A DNA stretch of 64,000 nt from Thiobacillus sp. (GTDB lineage: Bacteria > Pseudomonadota > Gammaproteobacteria > Burkholderiales > Thiobacillaceae), in contig JAABQU010000221.1 of assembly GCA_011391285.1 (NCBI GenBank), positions 1 through 64,000 on the forward strand. The letters run 5' to 3'. Below the pieces are notes generated by a model. It was not told where the DNA came from. It worked only from the letters and a program-made list of their open reading frames with translations, and did no database searches. The position numbers and the translations under genes were made by a program. Below are positions 18,677-29,597 of the stretch, one piece after another. Every line of letters begins with the position of its first letter. Positions within the stretch are counted from its first letter, which is position 1.

Positions 18677-19567
18677 TCAGCCGCGTGGATGGTGCTGCGC
18701 GTGCAACTGCTTCATTCGTTCGCGCGCCACATGGGTATAGATCTGCGTGGTGGAAATGTCGCTGTGCCCGAGCAGCATCTGCACCACCCGCAGGTCGGCG
18801 CCGTGGTTCAGCAGGTGGGTGGCAAAGGCGTGGCGCAGCGTGTGCGGTGACAGCGGGCGGGTGATGCCGGCAGCCTGCGCCCGCCGCTTGATCAGATACC
18901 AGAAAGCCTGCCGCGTCATGCCGTCGCCGCGCGCGGTCACGAACACGGCATCGGAAAGGTTCTTTTCCATCAGCAGCGGTCGCGCATCCTTCAGATAGCG
19001 CTTGAGCCACTGCACTGCCTCCTCGCCCAGCGGCACCAGTCGGTCCTTGTTGCCCTTGCCGGTGACGCGCAGCACGCCGTCGTTGAGGTTCACTGCCGTC
19101 AGTTTCAGTCCCACCAGTTCCGATACCCTGAGGCCCGTCGCATACAGCGTTTCCAGCATCGCGCGGTCACGCAGGCCCAGCGGGGTGTTGCCGTCGGCGC
19201 TGTCGAGCAGGCGCTCTACATCGGCCTCGGTCAGCGTCTTGGGTAGCGAGCGCGGCAGCTTGGGACTGTCGAGGTTGAGCGTGGGGTCGGTGGCGATGAG
19301 GTTCTCGCGCAGCAGGTAACGATAGAAGCGCTTCAGCGCCGAGGTGTAGCGCGCCGCGCTGCGCGGTTGTGCGCGGTGGGTGAAGCGCCACGCCAGGTAG
19401 GCCTCGATGTCGCCCGCCACGGTCGCGTCCAGGCCGTGCTCGCGTTCCTTTTCCAGCCAGGCGCCGAAGGTCTTGAGGTCACGCCGGTACGCCGCCAGCG
19501 TCAGGTCCGCCAGCCCGTCTTCCAGCCACAGGTGATCGCAGAACCGGTCAATCAGCGCGTCGTTCAT
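18677..19567 (-). CDS. xerD: Site-specific tyrosine recombinase XerD
   Basis: XerD acts with XerC at dif to resolve chromosome dimers. The 296-residue protein has an N-terminal SAM-like core-binding domain (about 1-95) and a C-terminal catalytic domain with all active-site residues: Arg147, Lys171, His242, Arg245, His268 and Tyr277. TLRHAFATHLLNHGADLR and LGHSDISTTQIYTHV match XerD rather than integrases. No att sites or phage genes are nearby, so it is the housekeeping enzyme. Its 5' end overlaps ogt by 20 bp. Confidence 0.95.
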   Translation of the reverse strand: MNDALIDRFCDHLWLEDGLADLTLAAYRRDLKTFGAWLEKEREHGLDATVAGDIEAYLAWRFTHRAQPRSAARYTSALKRFYRYLLRENLIATDPTLNLDSPKLPRSLPKTLTEADVERLLDSADGNTPLGLRDRAMLETLYATGLRVSELVGLKLTAVNLNDGVLRVTGKGNKDRLVPLGEEAVQWLKRYLKDARPLLMEKNLSDAVFVTARGDGMTRQAFWYLIKRRAQAAGITRPLSPHTLRHAFATHLLNHGADLRVVQMLLGHSDISTTQIYTHVARERMKQLHAQHHPRG

Positions 19568-20018
19568 GCGCCAGCAGCCAGGTTTTCACGTCCAGCGGCG
19601 CGCCGCTGGACGCGTGCATGAAGCCGCCCAGCCCGTTCGCCGCAACGACTCGATGGCAGGGGATGAGGATGGGCAGGGGGTTTGATCCGCACGCCTGGCC
19701 CACTGCGCGCGCCGCCGTACCGAGCTGTTTGGCCAGCGTGCCATAGGTGATCGGCTGCCCGGTCGGGATCGCCCGCAATGCCTGCCAGACCCGCAACTGG
19801 AACGGCGTTCCCTGGGGCACGAAGGGGAGATCGAACGGGTGGTCGGGATTGTGCCAATAGGCCTCGAGTTCGCGCGCCAGCTGGCGTGCCCGCCCGTCCA
19901 GTTGGGACGACACGGGCGTGTCCGCCGGCAGGAAGTCCAGCCGGGTCAGCACGTCGCCGGTGAATACCGCGCCGAGGCGGCAGGGCGGCGCATCCAGAAT
20001 GGCATCGTAGATCGTCAT
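19548..20018 (-). CDS. ogt: Methylated-DNA-protein cysteine methyltransferase
   Basis: This suicide repair protein removes O6-alkyl groups from guanine. The 156-residue length fits a stand-alone Ogt. The acceptor is Cys121 in IPCHRVV, and the arginine finger is Arg104 in TAARAVGQACGSNP. There is no AdaA-type N-terminal domain. It is upstream of xerD with a short overlap, and separated from rplS by a bidirectional terminator. Confidence 0.95.
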   Translation of the reverse strand: MTIYDAILDAPPCRLGAVFTGDVLTRLDFLPADTPVSSQLDGRARQLARELEAYWHNPDHPFDLPFVPQGTPFQLRVWQALRAIPTGQPITYGTLAKQLGTAARAVGQACGSNPLPILIPCHRVVAANGLGGFMHASSGAPLDVKTWLLAHERRAD

Positions 20019-20040
20019 GCGGGCATTTTAGCGCCCACCG

Positions 20041-20073
20041 AAAACAAAAACGCCCGCATGAAGCGGGCGTTTT
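20041..20073 (-). terminator. Terminator of the rpsP-rimM-trmD-rplS operon
   Basis: CGCCCGC (20051-20057) and GCGGGCG (20063-20069) form a GC-rich stem around ATGAA. On the minus strand the stem is followed by TTTTTGTTTT, a good U-tract. The A-run on the other flank gives four U on the plus strand, so it is weakly bidirectional. Confidence 0.85.
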
Positions 20074-20094
20074 GCATTGCGGCAGGAAGGCGGC

Positions 20095-20478
20095 TTATTC
20101 GGCAGCCGCTGCTTTGGCCTTGCGGGCGGGCAGCTTTTCCTTGATGCGTGCGGACTTGCCGGAGCGCTCGCGCAGGTAGTACAGCTTGGCGCGGCGGACA
20201 TCGCCGCGGCGCTTGACTTCGACGCTGGCGACCAGCGGCGAGTAGGTTTGGAAGGTCCGCTCGACGCCTTCGCCGGCCGAGATCTTGCGCACGGTGAAGG
20301 CGGAGTTGAGGCCGCGGTTGCGCTTGGCGATGACGACGCCTTCGTAGGCCTGCAGACGCTCGCGGTTGCCTTCCTTCACTTTCACCTGGACGACGATGGT
20401 GTCGCCGGGGGCGAAGTCGGGGAGGGTTTTGCCCAGGCGGGCGATTTCTTCCTGTTCGAGTTGCTCGATGATGTTCAT
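20095..20478 (-). CDS. rplS: 50S ribosomal protein L19
   Basis: L19 lies at the 30S-50S interface. The 127-residue form starts [28 protein letters not shown], behind AAGGAAAC, with the conserved [27 protein letters not shown] and the Lys/Ala-rich C-terminus. The frame continues upstream to 20541 without similarity. It is the last gene of rpsP-rimM-trmD-rplS, followed by an intrinsic terminator. Confidence 0.97.
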   Translation of the reverse strand: MNIIEQLEQEEIARLGKTLPDFAPGDTIVVQVKVKEGNRERLQAYEGVVIAKRNRGLNSAFTVRKISAGEGVERTFQTYSPLVASVEVKRRGDVRRAKLYYLRERSGKSARIKEKLPARKAKAAAAE

Positions 20479-20553
20479 GATGTTTCCTTGCATCTGGCGG
20501 GAGAGGTATACCCCAAAAGGGTGGACATCACGCCGTTTCACATTGGCTTGGGC

Positions 20554-21324
20554 CTACTGGCCCTCTGCCGCTTTGTTCTGCGGCGCACCGGGTCGGTGCG
20601 CCGCGAGAAATTCCTGTTCCTGCTTCGACAAACTGCGTTTCGCCAGCAGATCGGGGCGATGCGCCGCGGTGATCGTCAGGCTCTGCTGCAATCGCCACTG
20701 GGCGATCGCGGCGTGGTTGCCGCCTTTCAGTACCTCCGGCACCGCCATGCCCTGCCACACTTCGGGCCGGGTGTAGTGCGGGCAGTCGAGCATGCCCGTG
20801 GCGAAGGAGTCCTCCACCGCCGACCCCGGATCATTGATGGCACCCGGCAGTTGCCGGATGATCGCATCCATCAGCGCCAGCGCGGGGAGTTCGCCGCCGG
20901 ACAGCACAAAGTCGCCCAGCGAAATTTCCTCATCCACGCGGCGCTGCAACAGCCGCTCGTCTATTCCTTCATAGCGCCCGCACAGCAATGCCAGTGCGGG
21001 CTTCTCCTTCAATTCCATCACCCGCTGATGCGTCAGCGGGCGGCCGCGGGGGGAAAAATGCACCACCCAGGGCGTCAAACTTTCGCTGGCCAACTCCTCG
21101 TGAACCGCATTCAACGCCCGGTCCAGCGGCCCGGCCAGCATCAGCATCCCGGGGCCGCCCCCGAAAGGCCGGTCGTCCACCGTGCGGTGCGGGTCGTCGG
21201 TGAAATCACGCGGATTCCACGTTTTGAACCGATACAGTCCGCGATCCAGCGCCCGCCGGGTGATGCCGTAATCCAGCACGGCATCGAACATCTCGGGGAA
21301 GAGCGTGACCGCATCAAAGCGCAT
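20554..21324 (-). CDS. trmD: tRNA (guanine37-N1)-methyltransferase TrmD
   Basis: TrmD methylates G37 next to the anticodon and prevents frameshifting. The 256-residue SPOUT protein contains PFGGGPGMLMLAGPL, LCGRYEGIDERLL and the trefoil-knot segment ISLGDFVLSGGELPALALMDAI. The ATG overlaps the rimM stop (TGATG). Confidence 0.97.
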   Translation of the reverse strand: MRFDAVTLFPEMFDAVLDYGITRRALDRGLYRFKTWNPRDFTDDPHRTVDDRPFGGGPGMLMLAGPLDRALNAVHEELASESLTPWVVHFSPRGRPLTHQRVMELKEKPALALLCGRYEGIDERLLQRRVDEEISLGDFVLSGGELPALALMDAIIRQLPGAINDPGSAVEDSFATGMLDCPHYTRPEVWQGMAVPEVLKGGNHAAIAQWRLQQSLTITAAHRPDLLAKRSLSKQEQEFLAAHRPGAPQNKAAEGQ

Positions 21325-21830
21325 CAGTAGTCTTCGCCCCAGTCCACCTCGATCGTTCCGCCCGCCACATCAACCTTGCCGACGAAAGCCGCGACAAACG
21401 GAATCAGGTGCTCGCGCTTGCCCTTGATCACCAGCACATCCTGCGCACCGGTTTCCAGCAGGCTGTCCACCCGTCCGAGTTCGACGCCTTCGCGATTGAC
21501 GGCCTTCAGGCCAATCAGGTCGGACCAGTAAAACTCGTTTTCTTCCGGCGGTGGCAGACCGCGCTTGGCCACCGATATTTCCTGTCCGCGCAGGGCATAC
21601 GCCGCGTCGCGGTCGTCGATGCCAACCAGTTTGGCGACAAGGGTGTTGCTGTGGTCCTGGATGGCTTCGACGGTGTACTGCGTTTGCTGCTCGCCCCGGC
21701 CAACGCGCCAGGATTCGAAGTCCATCAGCGTGGCCGGATCTTCACTGAAGGTCTGGACCTTGACCCAGCCCTTGACGCCGAACGGGGCGGCGATGCGCCC
21801 CATCACGAGCCAGTCGCTAGGCTGACTCAC
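21324..21830 (-). CDS. rimM: Ribosome maturation factor RimM
   Basis: RimM assists 30S head assembly and binds S19. The 168-residue protein has the N-terminal RimM barrel ([23 protein letters not shown]) and the C-terminal PRC barrel ([17 protein letters not shown] and the DWGEDY tail). It starts with GTG overlapping the rpsP stop, which implies translational coupling. Confidence 0.96.
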   Translation of the reverse strand: MSQPSDWLVMGRIAAPFGVKGWVKVQTFSEDPATLMDFESWRVGRGEQQTQYTVEAIQDHSNTLVAKLVGIDDRDAAYALRGQEISVAKRGLPPPEENEFYWSDLIGLKAVNREGVELGRVDSLLETGAQDVLVIKGKREHLIPFVAAFVGKVDVAGGTIEVDWGEDY

Positions 21831-22084
21831 ACGGCAGCGGCGGCGGGCTTGTTCTGCTTGACCAGACGGGCGACGGTGTCGGACATCTGCGCGCCGTTGC
21901 TCACCCAGTAGCCGATGCGATCCTGATCCAGGCGCACGGCTTCGGCGCCTTCGGGGGCCACCGGATTGTAGAAACCGACGCGCTCGATGAAGCGGCCATC
22001 ACGGCGGCAGCGCGAATCGGCCACCACCACGTTGTAGAAGGGACGGTTTTTTGCGCCACCGCGCGAAAGACGAATAACGACCAT
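21827..22084 (-). CDS. rpsP: 30S ribosomal protein S16
   Basis: The 85-residue S16 begins [41 protein letters not shown], a full match to the family. It is the first gene of the operon. A good sigma-70 promoter lies directly upstream, inside the 3' end of the ffh terminator. Confidence 0.97.
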   Translation of the reverse strand: MVVIRLSRGGAKNRPFYNVVVADSRCRRDGRFIERVGFYNPVAPEGAEAVRLDQDRIGYWVSNGAQMSDTVARLVKQNKPAAAAV

Positions 22085-22119
22085 GATTTAACCCACCGGG
22101 TAAACGGAGAAAACCGCGA

Positions 22120-22148
22120 ATTATACCCAAAAAAGCCCGGTTTGCCAG
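22120..22148 (-). promoter_or_regulatory. Promoter of the rpsP operon, overlapping the ffh terminator
   Basis: On the minus strand, CTGGCA (22148-22143) and a perfect TATAAT (22125-22120) are 17 bp apart. The predicted start is about 30 bp before the rpsP ATG. The -35 box lies in the hairpin loop that ends ffh. Confidence 0.65.
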
Positions 22149-22156
22149 TAACCCGG
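22128..22156 (-). terminator. Terminator of ffh
   Basis: Just after the ffh stop, CCGGGTT and AAACCGG form an imperfect stem (one G-A mismatch) around ACTGGC, followed by GC and six T on the minus strand. It overlaps the rpsP promoter, so readthrough and initiation compete for the same bases. Confidence 0.55.
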
Positions 22157-22157
22157 A

Positions 22158-23501
<1,344 letters not shown>

Positions 23502-23571
23502 GGCTTCCTTGTTGCTGCTGTGAGCGGCATGGATAATGAGGCTCGCTGAATTCAGATTTGCATTTTAACGA

Positions 23572-24357
23572 ATGTCTCCGCTATTGCTGGTTACTTTATG
23601 TGTGAGCGCCCTGTATGGCTGGGTGGCCTGGCGCCTGCAACGCACGTCGCCCGACGCATCGGTGCGCTGGTTGCTGCCACTGGCCCTGCTGGCGCACGGC
23701 GCGCTGATTTATCAGTCGGTGCTGGGGCAGGGCGACATCCGGCTCGGATTCGGCAATTCCCTGTCGACGATTTTGTGGTTGACCGCGCTGACCTACTGGC
23801 TGGCCAGCCACCGCGCGCCGCTGCTGCGCCTGCAGTCCTGGGTGAGCGGTCTGGCCGCGGTATCCGTGCTGGTCATGGCTTTTTTCACCGCCACCCATGC
23901 CATCCCCAACTCGCAGGCGCTGGCACTGCGCACGCATCTGGTGGTGTCATTTCTCGCCTATGGCCTGCTGGCGGTGGCAGCCCTGCACGCGGTGCTGATG
24001 ACCATGCTGGAAAAGCAGCTTCACCGCGGCGCGCAACTGCGGGACGGCGCGCCGCCCCTGCTGACCCTTGAGGCCATGTTGTTCCAGACCATTGGTCTCG
24101 GCTTTGCCCTGCTGACCCTGGCCGTGTTCAGCGGGGTGTTCTTTTCCGAGGAACTCTTCGGCACGCCGCTGCAGTTTTCCCACAAGATCGTGTTTGCGAT
24201 CCTGTCCTGGCTGGTGTTCGGTGGCCTGCTGGTGGGGCGGCATTTGCGCGGCTGGCGCGGTCGCATGGCGCTTTACTGGACGATCACCGGCTTCACGCTG
24301 CTGCTGCTGGCCTATCTGGGTACCCAGTTCGTGCTGGAAGTGCTGCTTGGCCGCTGA
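23572..24357 (+). CDS. ypjD: CcsA/YpjD-like inner-membrane protein
   Basis: The 261-residue protein has about eight membrane helices and belongs to the cytochrome-c-assembly (CcsA) superfamily, branch YpjD. HLVVSFLAYGLLAVAALHAVLM near residue 125 and FGTPLQFSHKIVFAILSWLVFGGLL near 205 carry the conserved histidines. It lies between ffh and the CorB/CorC-like gene, the usual YpjD context in proteobacteria. It is not the dedicated heme lyase; the family role is unclear. Confidence 0.85.
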   Translation: MSPLLLVTLCVSALYGWVAWRLQRTSPDASVRWLLPLALLAHGALIYQSVLGQGDIRLGFGNSLSTILWLTALTYWLASHRAPLLRLQSWVSGLAAVSVLVMAFFTATHAIPNSQALALRTHLVVSFLAYGLLAVAALHAVLMTMLEKQLHRGAQLRDGAPPLLTLEAMLFQTIGLGFALLTLAVFSGVFFSEELFGTPLQFSHKIVFAILSWLVFGGLLVGRHLRGWRGRMALYWTITGFTLLLLAYLGTQFVLEVLLGR

Positions 24358-24406
24358 CGTGTCTGCCTGCCGGCACCGTTGACCCGCCTTACCTCAGGAT
24401 TCGTCT

Positions 24407-25705
24407 TTGGAAAACCTGTCTATCAATACCCTGTTCGGCCTGCTTGCAGGCTTGTTGTTCTTGTCGGCCTGCTTTTCAGCGTCCGAAACCGCCATGATGG
24501 CGATCAACCGTTACCGGCTGCGCCATTCCGCAGAAACGGGGCACCGCGGGGCGATCCTGACCCTGGCGCTGCTGAACCGGACCGACAAACTGCTGGGCGT
24601 GATTCTGCTCGGCAACAACCTGGTCAATATCGCGGCGGCGACGCTGGCGACCATCATTTCGATTCGCCTGTTCGGAGACTCGGACGTCGCGCTGTCGCTG
24701 GCGACCCTGTTGCTGACCTTTCTGATCCTGGTGTTCAGCGAAGTCACCCCCAAGGTGCTCGGCGCGTCCTATCCCGAGCGCATCGCCTATCCTGCCGCGT
24801 ATGTGCTGACACCGCTCCTCAAACTGACGTACCCGGTGGTCTGGTTCGTCAACCTGTTCGTGCAGGGCATCCTGCGGTTGCTGGGGATCAAGCCGCCCGA
24901 ACCTGGGCTTGGCAACCGTCTCGGGCTGGAAGAGTTGCGAACCATCGTTCTGGAATCGGCAGGGGTGCTGCCGCGCGAGCACCAGCGCATTCTGGTCAAT
25001 CTGCTGGAACTGGAGGACATCACCGTCGACGACGTGATGACGCCGCGCAGCCAGATCGAGGCGATCGATATCGAGGACGACCCCGAGCGCTTGCGCCAGC
25101 AGATCTCAACCAGCCACCACACCCGGCTGGTGGTGCATGCAGGATCGTCCGACAACCTGCTAGGTATTTTGCATGTGCGCCGGGTATTGCATGCGCTGGC
25201 CGGCGAGGAACTCGATCCGGAACAGTTGAAGGAAAATCTCGAGGAGCCCTATTTCGTTCCGGCGGGAACCCCCTTGTTCACCCAGTTGCGCAACTTCCAG
25301 AGCAGCCGGCGGCGCCTGGCGCTGGTGGTCGACGAATACGGCGAACTGCAGGGCCTGGTGACGCTGGAAGACCTGCTGGAAGAAATGGTGGGTGAGTTCA
25401 CCACTCAGGCGCCGTCGGATACGGGCTACCTCCGGCGCGAGGAAGACGGCAGTTGGCTGGCCGAGGGCAGCGTGCTGCTGCGCCACCTTAATCGCAAACT
25501 TGGACTGTCGCTGCCGCTGGATGGCCCGAAGACGCTGAACGGCCTGCTGCTGGAGCAGTTCGAGGACATCCCAGAAGTCGGGGTGAGCCTCAAGCTGGGC
25601 GCTGTGCCGGTGGAAATCGTGCAGACGCAGGATCGCGCAGTGAAGATGGCGCGCATCTATCTCCCCGCCCCGCATGAGGCCGCATCCGACCCCCCCTCAA
25701 TTTAG
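24407..25705 (+). CDS. HlyC/CorC-family transporter (DUF21-CBS-CorC_HlyC)
   Basis: The 432-residue protein has three to four N-terminal membrane helices of the DUF21/CNNM type (LFLSACFSASETAMMAINRYRLR), a pair of CBS domains (DVMTPRSQIEAIDIEDDPERL and LALVVDEYGELQGLVTLEDLLEEMVGE) and a C-terminal CorC_HlyC domain. This layout matches YfjD/CorB, linked to magnesium or cobalt efflux. The start is TTG at 24407; TCAGGA 7 nt upstream supports it, and no ATG is available near the first helix. Confidence 0.88.
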   Translation: MENLSINTLFGLLAGLLFLSACFSASETAMMAINRYRLRHSAETGHRGAILTLALLNRTDKLLGVILLGNNLVNIAAATLATIISIRLFGDSDVALSLATLLLTFLILVFSEVTPKVLGASYPERIAYPAAYVLTPLLKLTYPVVWFVNLFVQGILRLLGIKPPEPGLGNRLGLEELRTIVLESAGVLPREHQRILVNLLELEDITVDDVMTPRSQIEAIDIEDDPERLRQQISTSHHTRLVVHAGSSDNLLGILHVRRVLHALAGEELDPEQLKENLEEPYFVPAGTPLFTQLRNFQSSRRRLALVVDEYGELQGLVTLEDLLEEMVGEFTTQAPSDTGYLRREEDGSWLAEGSVLLRHLNRKLGLSLPLDGPKTLNGLLLEQFEDIPEVGVSLKLGAVPVEIVQTQDRAVKMARIYLPAPHEAASDPPSI

Positions 25706-25795
25706 TCGAAGAATCGCCGTTAAGGCCTTTGATCGTCTACCTGCCGTGTGCCGTGCAGACGATAATTTTCAGCTGGACTTGTCAGGAACCGAACT

Positions 25796-27514
25796 ATGGC
25801 TGCTGTGACAAACACCAACAATTTAACCGGACTGGCGCGTGCCATGGTCAACCATGGCTGGCTGTCCGAGGGCGACGCCGAAGGCGTGTGGACTCGCGCC
25901 AGCCAGTCGGGTGAATCGTTCGTCACGGAACTCATCAAGGGAAAGCGCTTCAAGGCGGATCAGGTCGCCGAGTTTGCAGCGGTTTCGTTCGGTTTCCCCT
26001 TCCTGGACCTGAACGCCATGGATGCCGAGAGCCTGCCGAAGGGGCTGCTCGATTCCAAGCTGGTGCAAAAAAGGCGCGTGCTTGCCTTGTATCAGCGTGG
26101 CAACAAACTGTATGTGGCGACCTCCGATCCCACCCACCTGCAAGCGCTGGACGAGGTGAAGTTCCAGACCGGCCAGGCGGTGGAGCCGGTCGTGGTGGAA
26201 GACGACAAGCTCGGCAAAATGATCCAGAAAGCGGCCGAGGCAGACGACAACACGATGGCCGTGTTGAATGCAGAAGATCTCAACCTGGATTTTGCGGACG
26301 AGGAAAGTGCCGCCGCCGCGCAGCAGGACACAGGCAGTATCGAGATCGACGATGCGCCGGTGGTGCGCTATCTGCAGAAGATCATGCTCGACGCCATCAA
26401 CCAGGGTGCTTCCGACATCCATTTCGAGCCTTACGAAAAGTTTTACCGTATCCGCTATCGGCGAGACGGCGTTCTGTCCGAAGTGGCGCAGCCGCCGATG
26501 GCGATCAAGGACAAGGTCTCTTCGCGCATCAAGGTGTTGTCGCGGCTGGACATCTCGGAAAAACGCGTGCCGCAGGACGGCCGCATGAAGATGGTGCTGT
26601 CGAAAAACCGCGCCATCGATTTCCGGGTCAGCACCCTGCCGACGCTGTATGGCGAAAAGATTGTCATGCGTATTCTCGATCCCACCAGTGCGCAACTGGG
26701 GATCGAGGCACTGGGTTACGAGCCGTGGCAGAAAGATCTGCTGATGAACGCCGTGCAGCGCCCCTATGGGATGGTGCTGGTGACCGGCCCGACCGGTTCC
26801 GGCAAGACGGTGTCGCTCTACACCTGCCTGAACATCCTCAACAAGCCTGACGTCAATATCTCGACGGCAGAAGATCCGGCGGAAATCCAGTTGCCCGGCA
26901 TCAACCAGGTCAACGTCAACGACAAGGCCGGATTGACCTTTTCGGCGGCGCTGAAATCCTTTCTACGGCAGGATCCGGACGTCATCATGGTCGGCGAGAT
27001 CCGCGACTTGGAAACCGCCGACATTGCCATCAAGGCCGCGCAAACCGGCCACATGGTGATGTCCACCCTGCATACCAACGATGCCCCCGGCACCCTGACC
27101 CGCTTGTTGAACATGGGTGTGGCGCCCTTCAACGTCGCCTCCTCGGTGATCCTGATTACGGCGCAACGACTGGCACGGCGGCTGTGTTCGTGCAAACAGC
27201 ACGTCGATCTTCCGCAGGAAGCCCTGCTGGCTGCGGGCTTTACCGAAGATCAACTCGACGGCACCTGGAAACCCTATAAACCGGTGGGGTGTGATATTTG
27301 CGGTGGCACGGGCTACAAGGGGCGGGTCGGCATCTATCAGGTGATGCCGATTACCGACGCCATGACCCGCATCATCCTTCAGGGCGGAAACGAATCCGAT
27401 ATTTCCGACCAGGCGCGGCGCGAAGGGGTTCTCGACCTGAGACAGGCGGGATTGTTGAAAGTCAAATCTGGTCAGACTTCTCTTGAGGAAGTCGAGGCCG
27501 TCACCAACATGTAA
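25796..27514 (+). CDS. pilB: Type IV pilus extension ATPase PilB
   Basis: PilB powers pilin polymerisation at the inner membrane. The 572-residue protein has an N-terminal MshEN-type domain, then the secretion ATPase core with GPTGSGKT at 331-338, the Asp box FLRQDPDVIMVGEIRD and the His box STLHTNDAPGTLTRLL. Two CxxC pairs (CSC and CDICGGTGY) form the zinc site. It is followed by pilC and pilD in one direction with tight spacing. The major pilin and the PilMNOPQ set are not in the window. Confidence 0.96.
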   Translation: MAAVTNTNNLTGLARAMVNHGWLSEGDAEGVWTRASQSGESFVTELIKGKRFKADQVAEFAAVSFGFPFLDLNAMDAESLPKGLLDSKLVQKRRVLALYQRGNKLYVATSDPTHLQALDEVKFQTGQAVEPVVVEDDKLGKMIQKAAEADDNTMAVLNAEDLNLDFADEESAAAAQQDTGSIEIDDAPVVRYLQKIMLDAINQGASDIHFEPYEKFYRIRYRRDGVLSEVAQPPMAIKDKVSSRIKVLSRLDISEKRVPQDGRMKMVLSKNRAIDFRVSTLPTLYGEKIVMRILDPTSAQLGIEALGYEPWQKDLLMNAVQRPYGMVLVTGPTGSGKTVSLYTCLNILNKPDVNISTAEDPAEIQLPGINQVNVNDKAGLTFSAALKSFLRQDPDVIMVGEIRDLETADIAIKAAQTGHMVMSTLHTNDAPGTLTRLLNMGVAPFNVASSVILITAQRLARRLCSCKQHVDLPQEALLAAGFTEDQLDGTWKPYKPVGCDICGGTGYKGRVGIYQVMPITDAMTRIILQGGNESDISDQARREGVLDLRQAGLLKVKSGQTSLEEVEAVTNM

Positions 27515-27525
27515 GGATCGTTTAG

Positions 27526-28746
27526 ATGGCTACAGCGGCAAAAGCAGTCAAGGACGCCACCTTCCTTTGGGAAGGCATGGACAAGAGGGGCAAGAAGGTC
27601 AAGGGCCAGTTGCAGGCCGGCGGCGAGGCCATGGTCAATTCCCTGTTGCGCAAGCAGGGGATCACCGTCACCAAGGTCAAGAAGCAAAGCACGCTGTTCA
27701 GCGGCGGTAAAAGCATTACCGAAAAAGATATCACCCTGTTTACGCGGCAACTGGCGACCATGATGAAAGCCGGGGTCCCGCTGCTGCAATCGTTCGAAAT
27801 CGTGGCACGCGGACACTCCAACCCGTCGATGCAGCGCCTGCTGCTGGAGATCAAGGCGGATATCGAAAAGGGGAGCAGCCTCACCCAGGCCTTTGGCCGC
27901 CACCCGCTGTATTTTGACGCCCTGTTCTGCAACCTGGTGGGGGCGGGCGAAGCGGCCGGTATTCTGGAAGGCGTGCTGGACCGCCTGGCCATCTACAAGG
28001 AAAAAATCCTTGCCATCAAGAGCAAGATCAAGTCGGCGCTGTTTTATCCCGTTTCCATCATCGTGGTGGCGTTCGTCATCACGGCGGTCATCATGATTTT
28101 CGTGATTCCGGCGTTCAAGGATTTGTTTGGCAGTTTTGGCGCCGACCTGCCGGGGCCGACGCTGGTGGTGATGGCCATGTCGGACTTCTTCGTCGAATGG
28201 TGGTGGGCGATGCTCGGCATCATTGGCGGGGGGCTCTATGCCTTCCTTCAAGCCTGGAAGCGCTCGCGCAAGGTGCAGATGCTCATGGATCGCGTTCTGC
28301 TCAAGCTGCCGATTTTTGGCGTGGTGATCGAAAAGGCCACCATCGCCCGCTGGACGCGCACGCTGGCCACCATGTTCTCCGCCGGCGTGCCGTTGGTCGA
28401 AGCGCTGGACTCCGTGGGGGGGGCATCGGGCAACCAGGTGTTTGTCGAGGCCACGCATAAGATCCGCAGCGAAGTGTCGACTGGCACCGCGCTGACACAG
28501 GCCATGCAGAATTCGGGACGTTTCCCCAACATGGTGCTTCAGATGGCTGCCATCGGTGAAGAGTCGGGTTCGCTTGACTCCATGCTGAACAAGGTGGCCG
28601 ACTTCTACGAGGCCGAGGTGGATGACGCAGTTGAAGCGCTGTCGAGCCTGATGGAACCGGTCATCATGGTGGTGCTGGGCACGCTGATCGGCGGCATGGT
28701 CATTGCCATGTACCTGCCGATCTTCAAGATGGGCCAGGTCGTCTGA
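27526..28746 (+). CDS. pilC: Type IV pilus inner-membrane platform protein PilC
   Basis: The 406-residue protein has the two GspF repeats (LTLFTRQLATMMKAGVPLLQSFEIVARG and IARWTRTLATMFSAGVPLVEALDSVGG) and three membrane segments. It couples PilB to the growing pilus. The stop overlaps the pilD start (TGATG). Confidence 0.96.
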   Translation: MATAAKAVKDATFLWEGMDKRGKKVKGQLQAGGEAMVNSLLRKQGITVTKVKKQSTLFSGGKSITEKDITLFTRQLATMMKAGVPLLQSFEIVARGHSNPSMQRLLLEIKADIEKGSSLTQAFGRHPLYFDALFCNLVGAGEAAGILEGVLDRLAIYKEKILAIKSKIKSALFYPVSIIVVAFVITAVIMIFVIPAFKDLFGSFGADLPGPTLVVMAMSDFFVEWWWAMLGIIGGGLYAFLQAWKRSRKVQMLMDRVLLKLPIFGVVIEKATIARWTRTLATMFSAGVPLVEALDSVGGASGNQVFVEATHKIRSEVSTGTALTQAMQNSGRFPNMVLQMAAIGEESGSLDSMLNKVADFYEAEVDDAVEALSSLMEPVIMVVLGTLIGGMVIAMYLPIFKMGQVV

Positions 28747-29597
28747 TGGAATTGCTGTACGCCGAACCAGCCCTCTTCACCGGGCTGGTTTTTTTATTCG
28801 GCCTGCTGGTCGGCAGTTTCCTTAACGTCGTCATCCATCGCTTGCCCAAAATGATGGAAGCGGAGTGGCATGGGCAGTGCGCCGAACTGCGCGGCGAAGC
28901 CCTGCCCGAACCCCCGCGCTTCAACCTGTGGCTGCCGCGTTCGGCCTGCCCGCAGTGCGGGCATCAGATCACCGCGCTGGAGAACATTCCGCTGATATCG
29001 TGGCTGTGGCTGCGCGGGCGATGCTCGGCCTGCCGCACGCCGATCAGCGCACGCTATCCGCTGGTGGAACTGCTCACCGCGCTCTTGTCGGCGGCGGCCG
29101 CCTGGAAATGGGGGCTAAGCATCCAGACCTTGGGCGCGTTGTTCCTGGTGTGGACGCTGATCGCGCTGGCGTTCATCGACCTCGACACCACCCTGCTGCC
29201 CGACAGCCTAACGCTGCCGCTCCTGTGGCTGGGCCTGCTGTTCAACCTGGGCGGACATTTTTCCAGCCTGACTGATGCGGTCCTCGGCGCCATCGCCGGC
29301 TATGGGGTGCTGTGGTCGGTGTACTGGCTGTTCAAACTCGTTACTGGCAAGGAGGGCATGGGCTTCGGTGACTTCAAGCTGTTGGCGGCCATCGGCGCCT
29401 GGCTCGGCTGGCAGATGCTGCCGATCACCCTGCTGCTGTCATCGGTAGTTGGTGCGACCATCGGCATCGCGATGATCGTGTTGGTCAAGCACGACCGGCG
29501 TGTCCCGATTCCCTTCGGTCCCTATCTGGCTGGCGGCGGGCTGGTGGCACTGTTCTTCGGTGCTGACCTGACGCAGGCCTATCTCGCGCAATTCTGA
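28746..29597 (+). CDS. pilD: Prepilin peptidase/N-methyltransferase PilD
   Basis: PilD cleaves the leader of type IV prepilins and methylates the new N-terminus. The 283-residue membrane protein has the cytoplasmic zinc motif Cys68, Cys71, Cys93 and Cys96 and the aspartyl protease residues in FIDLDTTLLPD and GMGFGDFKLL. The start shares bases with the pilC stop, and the stop shares a base with the coaE start. Confidence 0.95.
   Translation: MELLYAEPALFTGLVFLFGLLVGSFLNVVIHRLPKMMEAEWHGQCAELRGEALPEPPRFNLWLPRSACPQCGHQITALENIPLISWLWLRGRCSACRTPISARYPLVELLTALLSAAAAWKWGLSIQTLGALFLVWTLIALAFIDLDTTLLPDSLTLPLLWLGLLFNLGGHFSSLTDAVLGAIAGYGVLWSVYWLFKLVTGKEGMGFGDFKLLAAIGAWLGWQMLPITLLLSSVVGATIGIAMIVLVKHDRRVPIPFGPYLAGGGLVALFFGADLTQAYLAQF

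Noticed and set aside
18677..19567. Phage-type integrase
   Set aside because: All XerD signatures fit; no attachment site, phage gene or tRNA junction is nearby.
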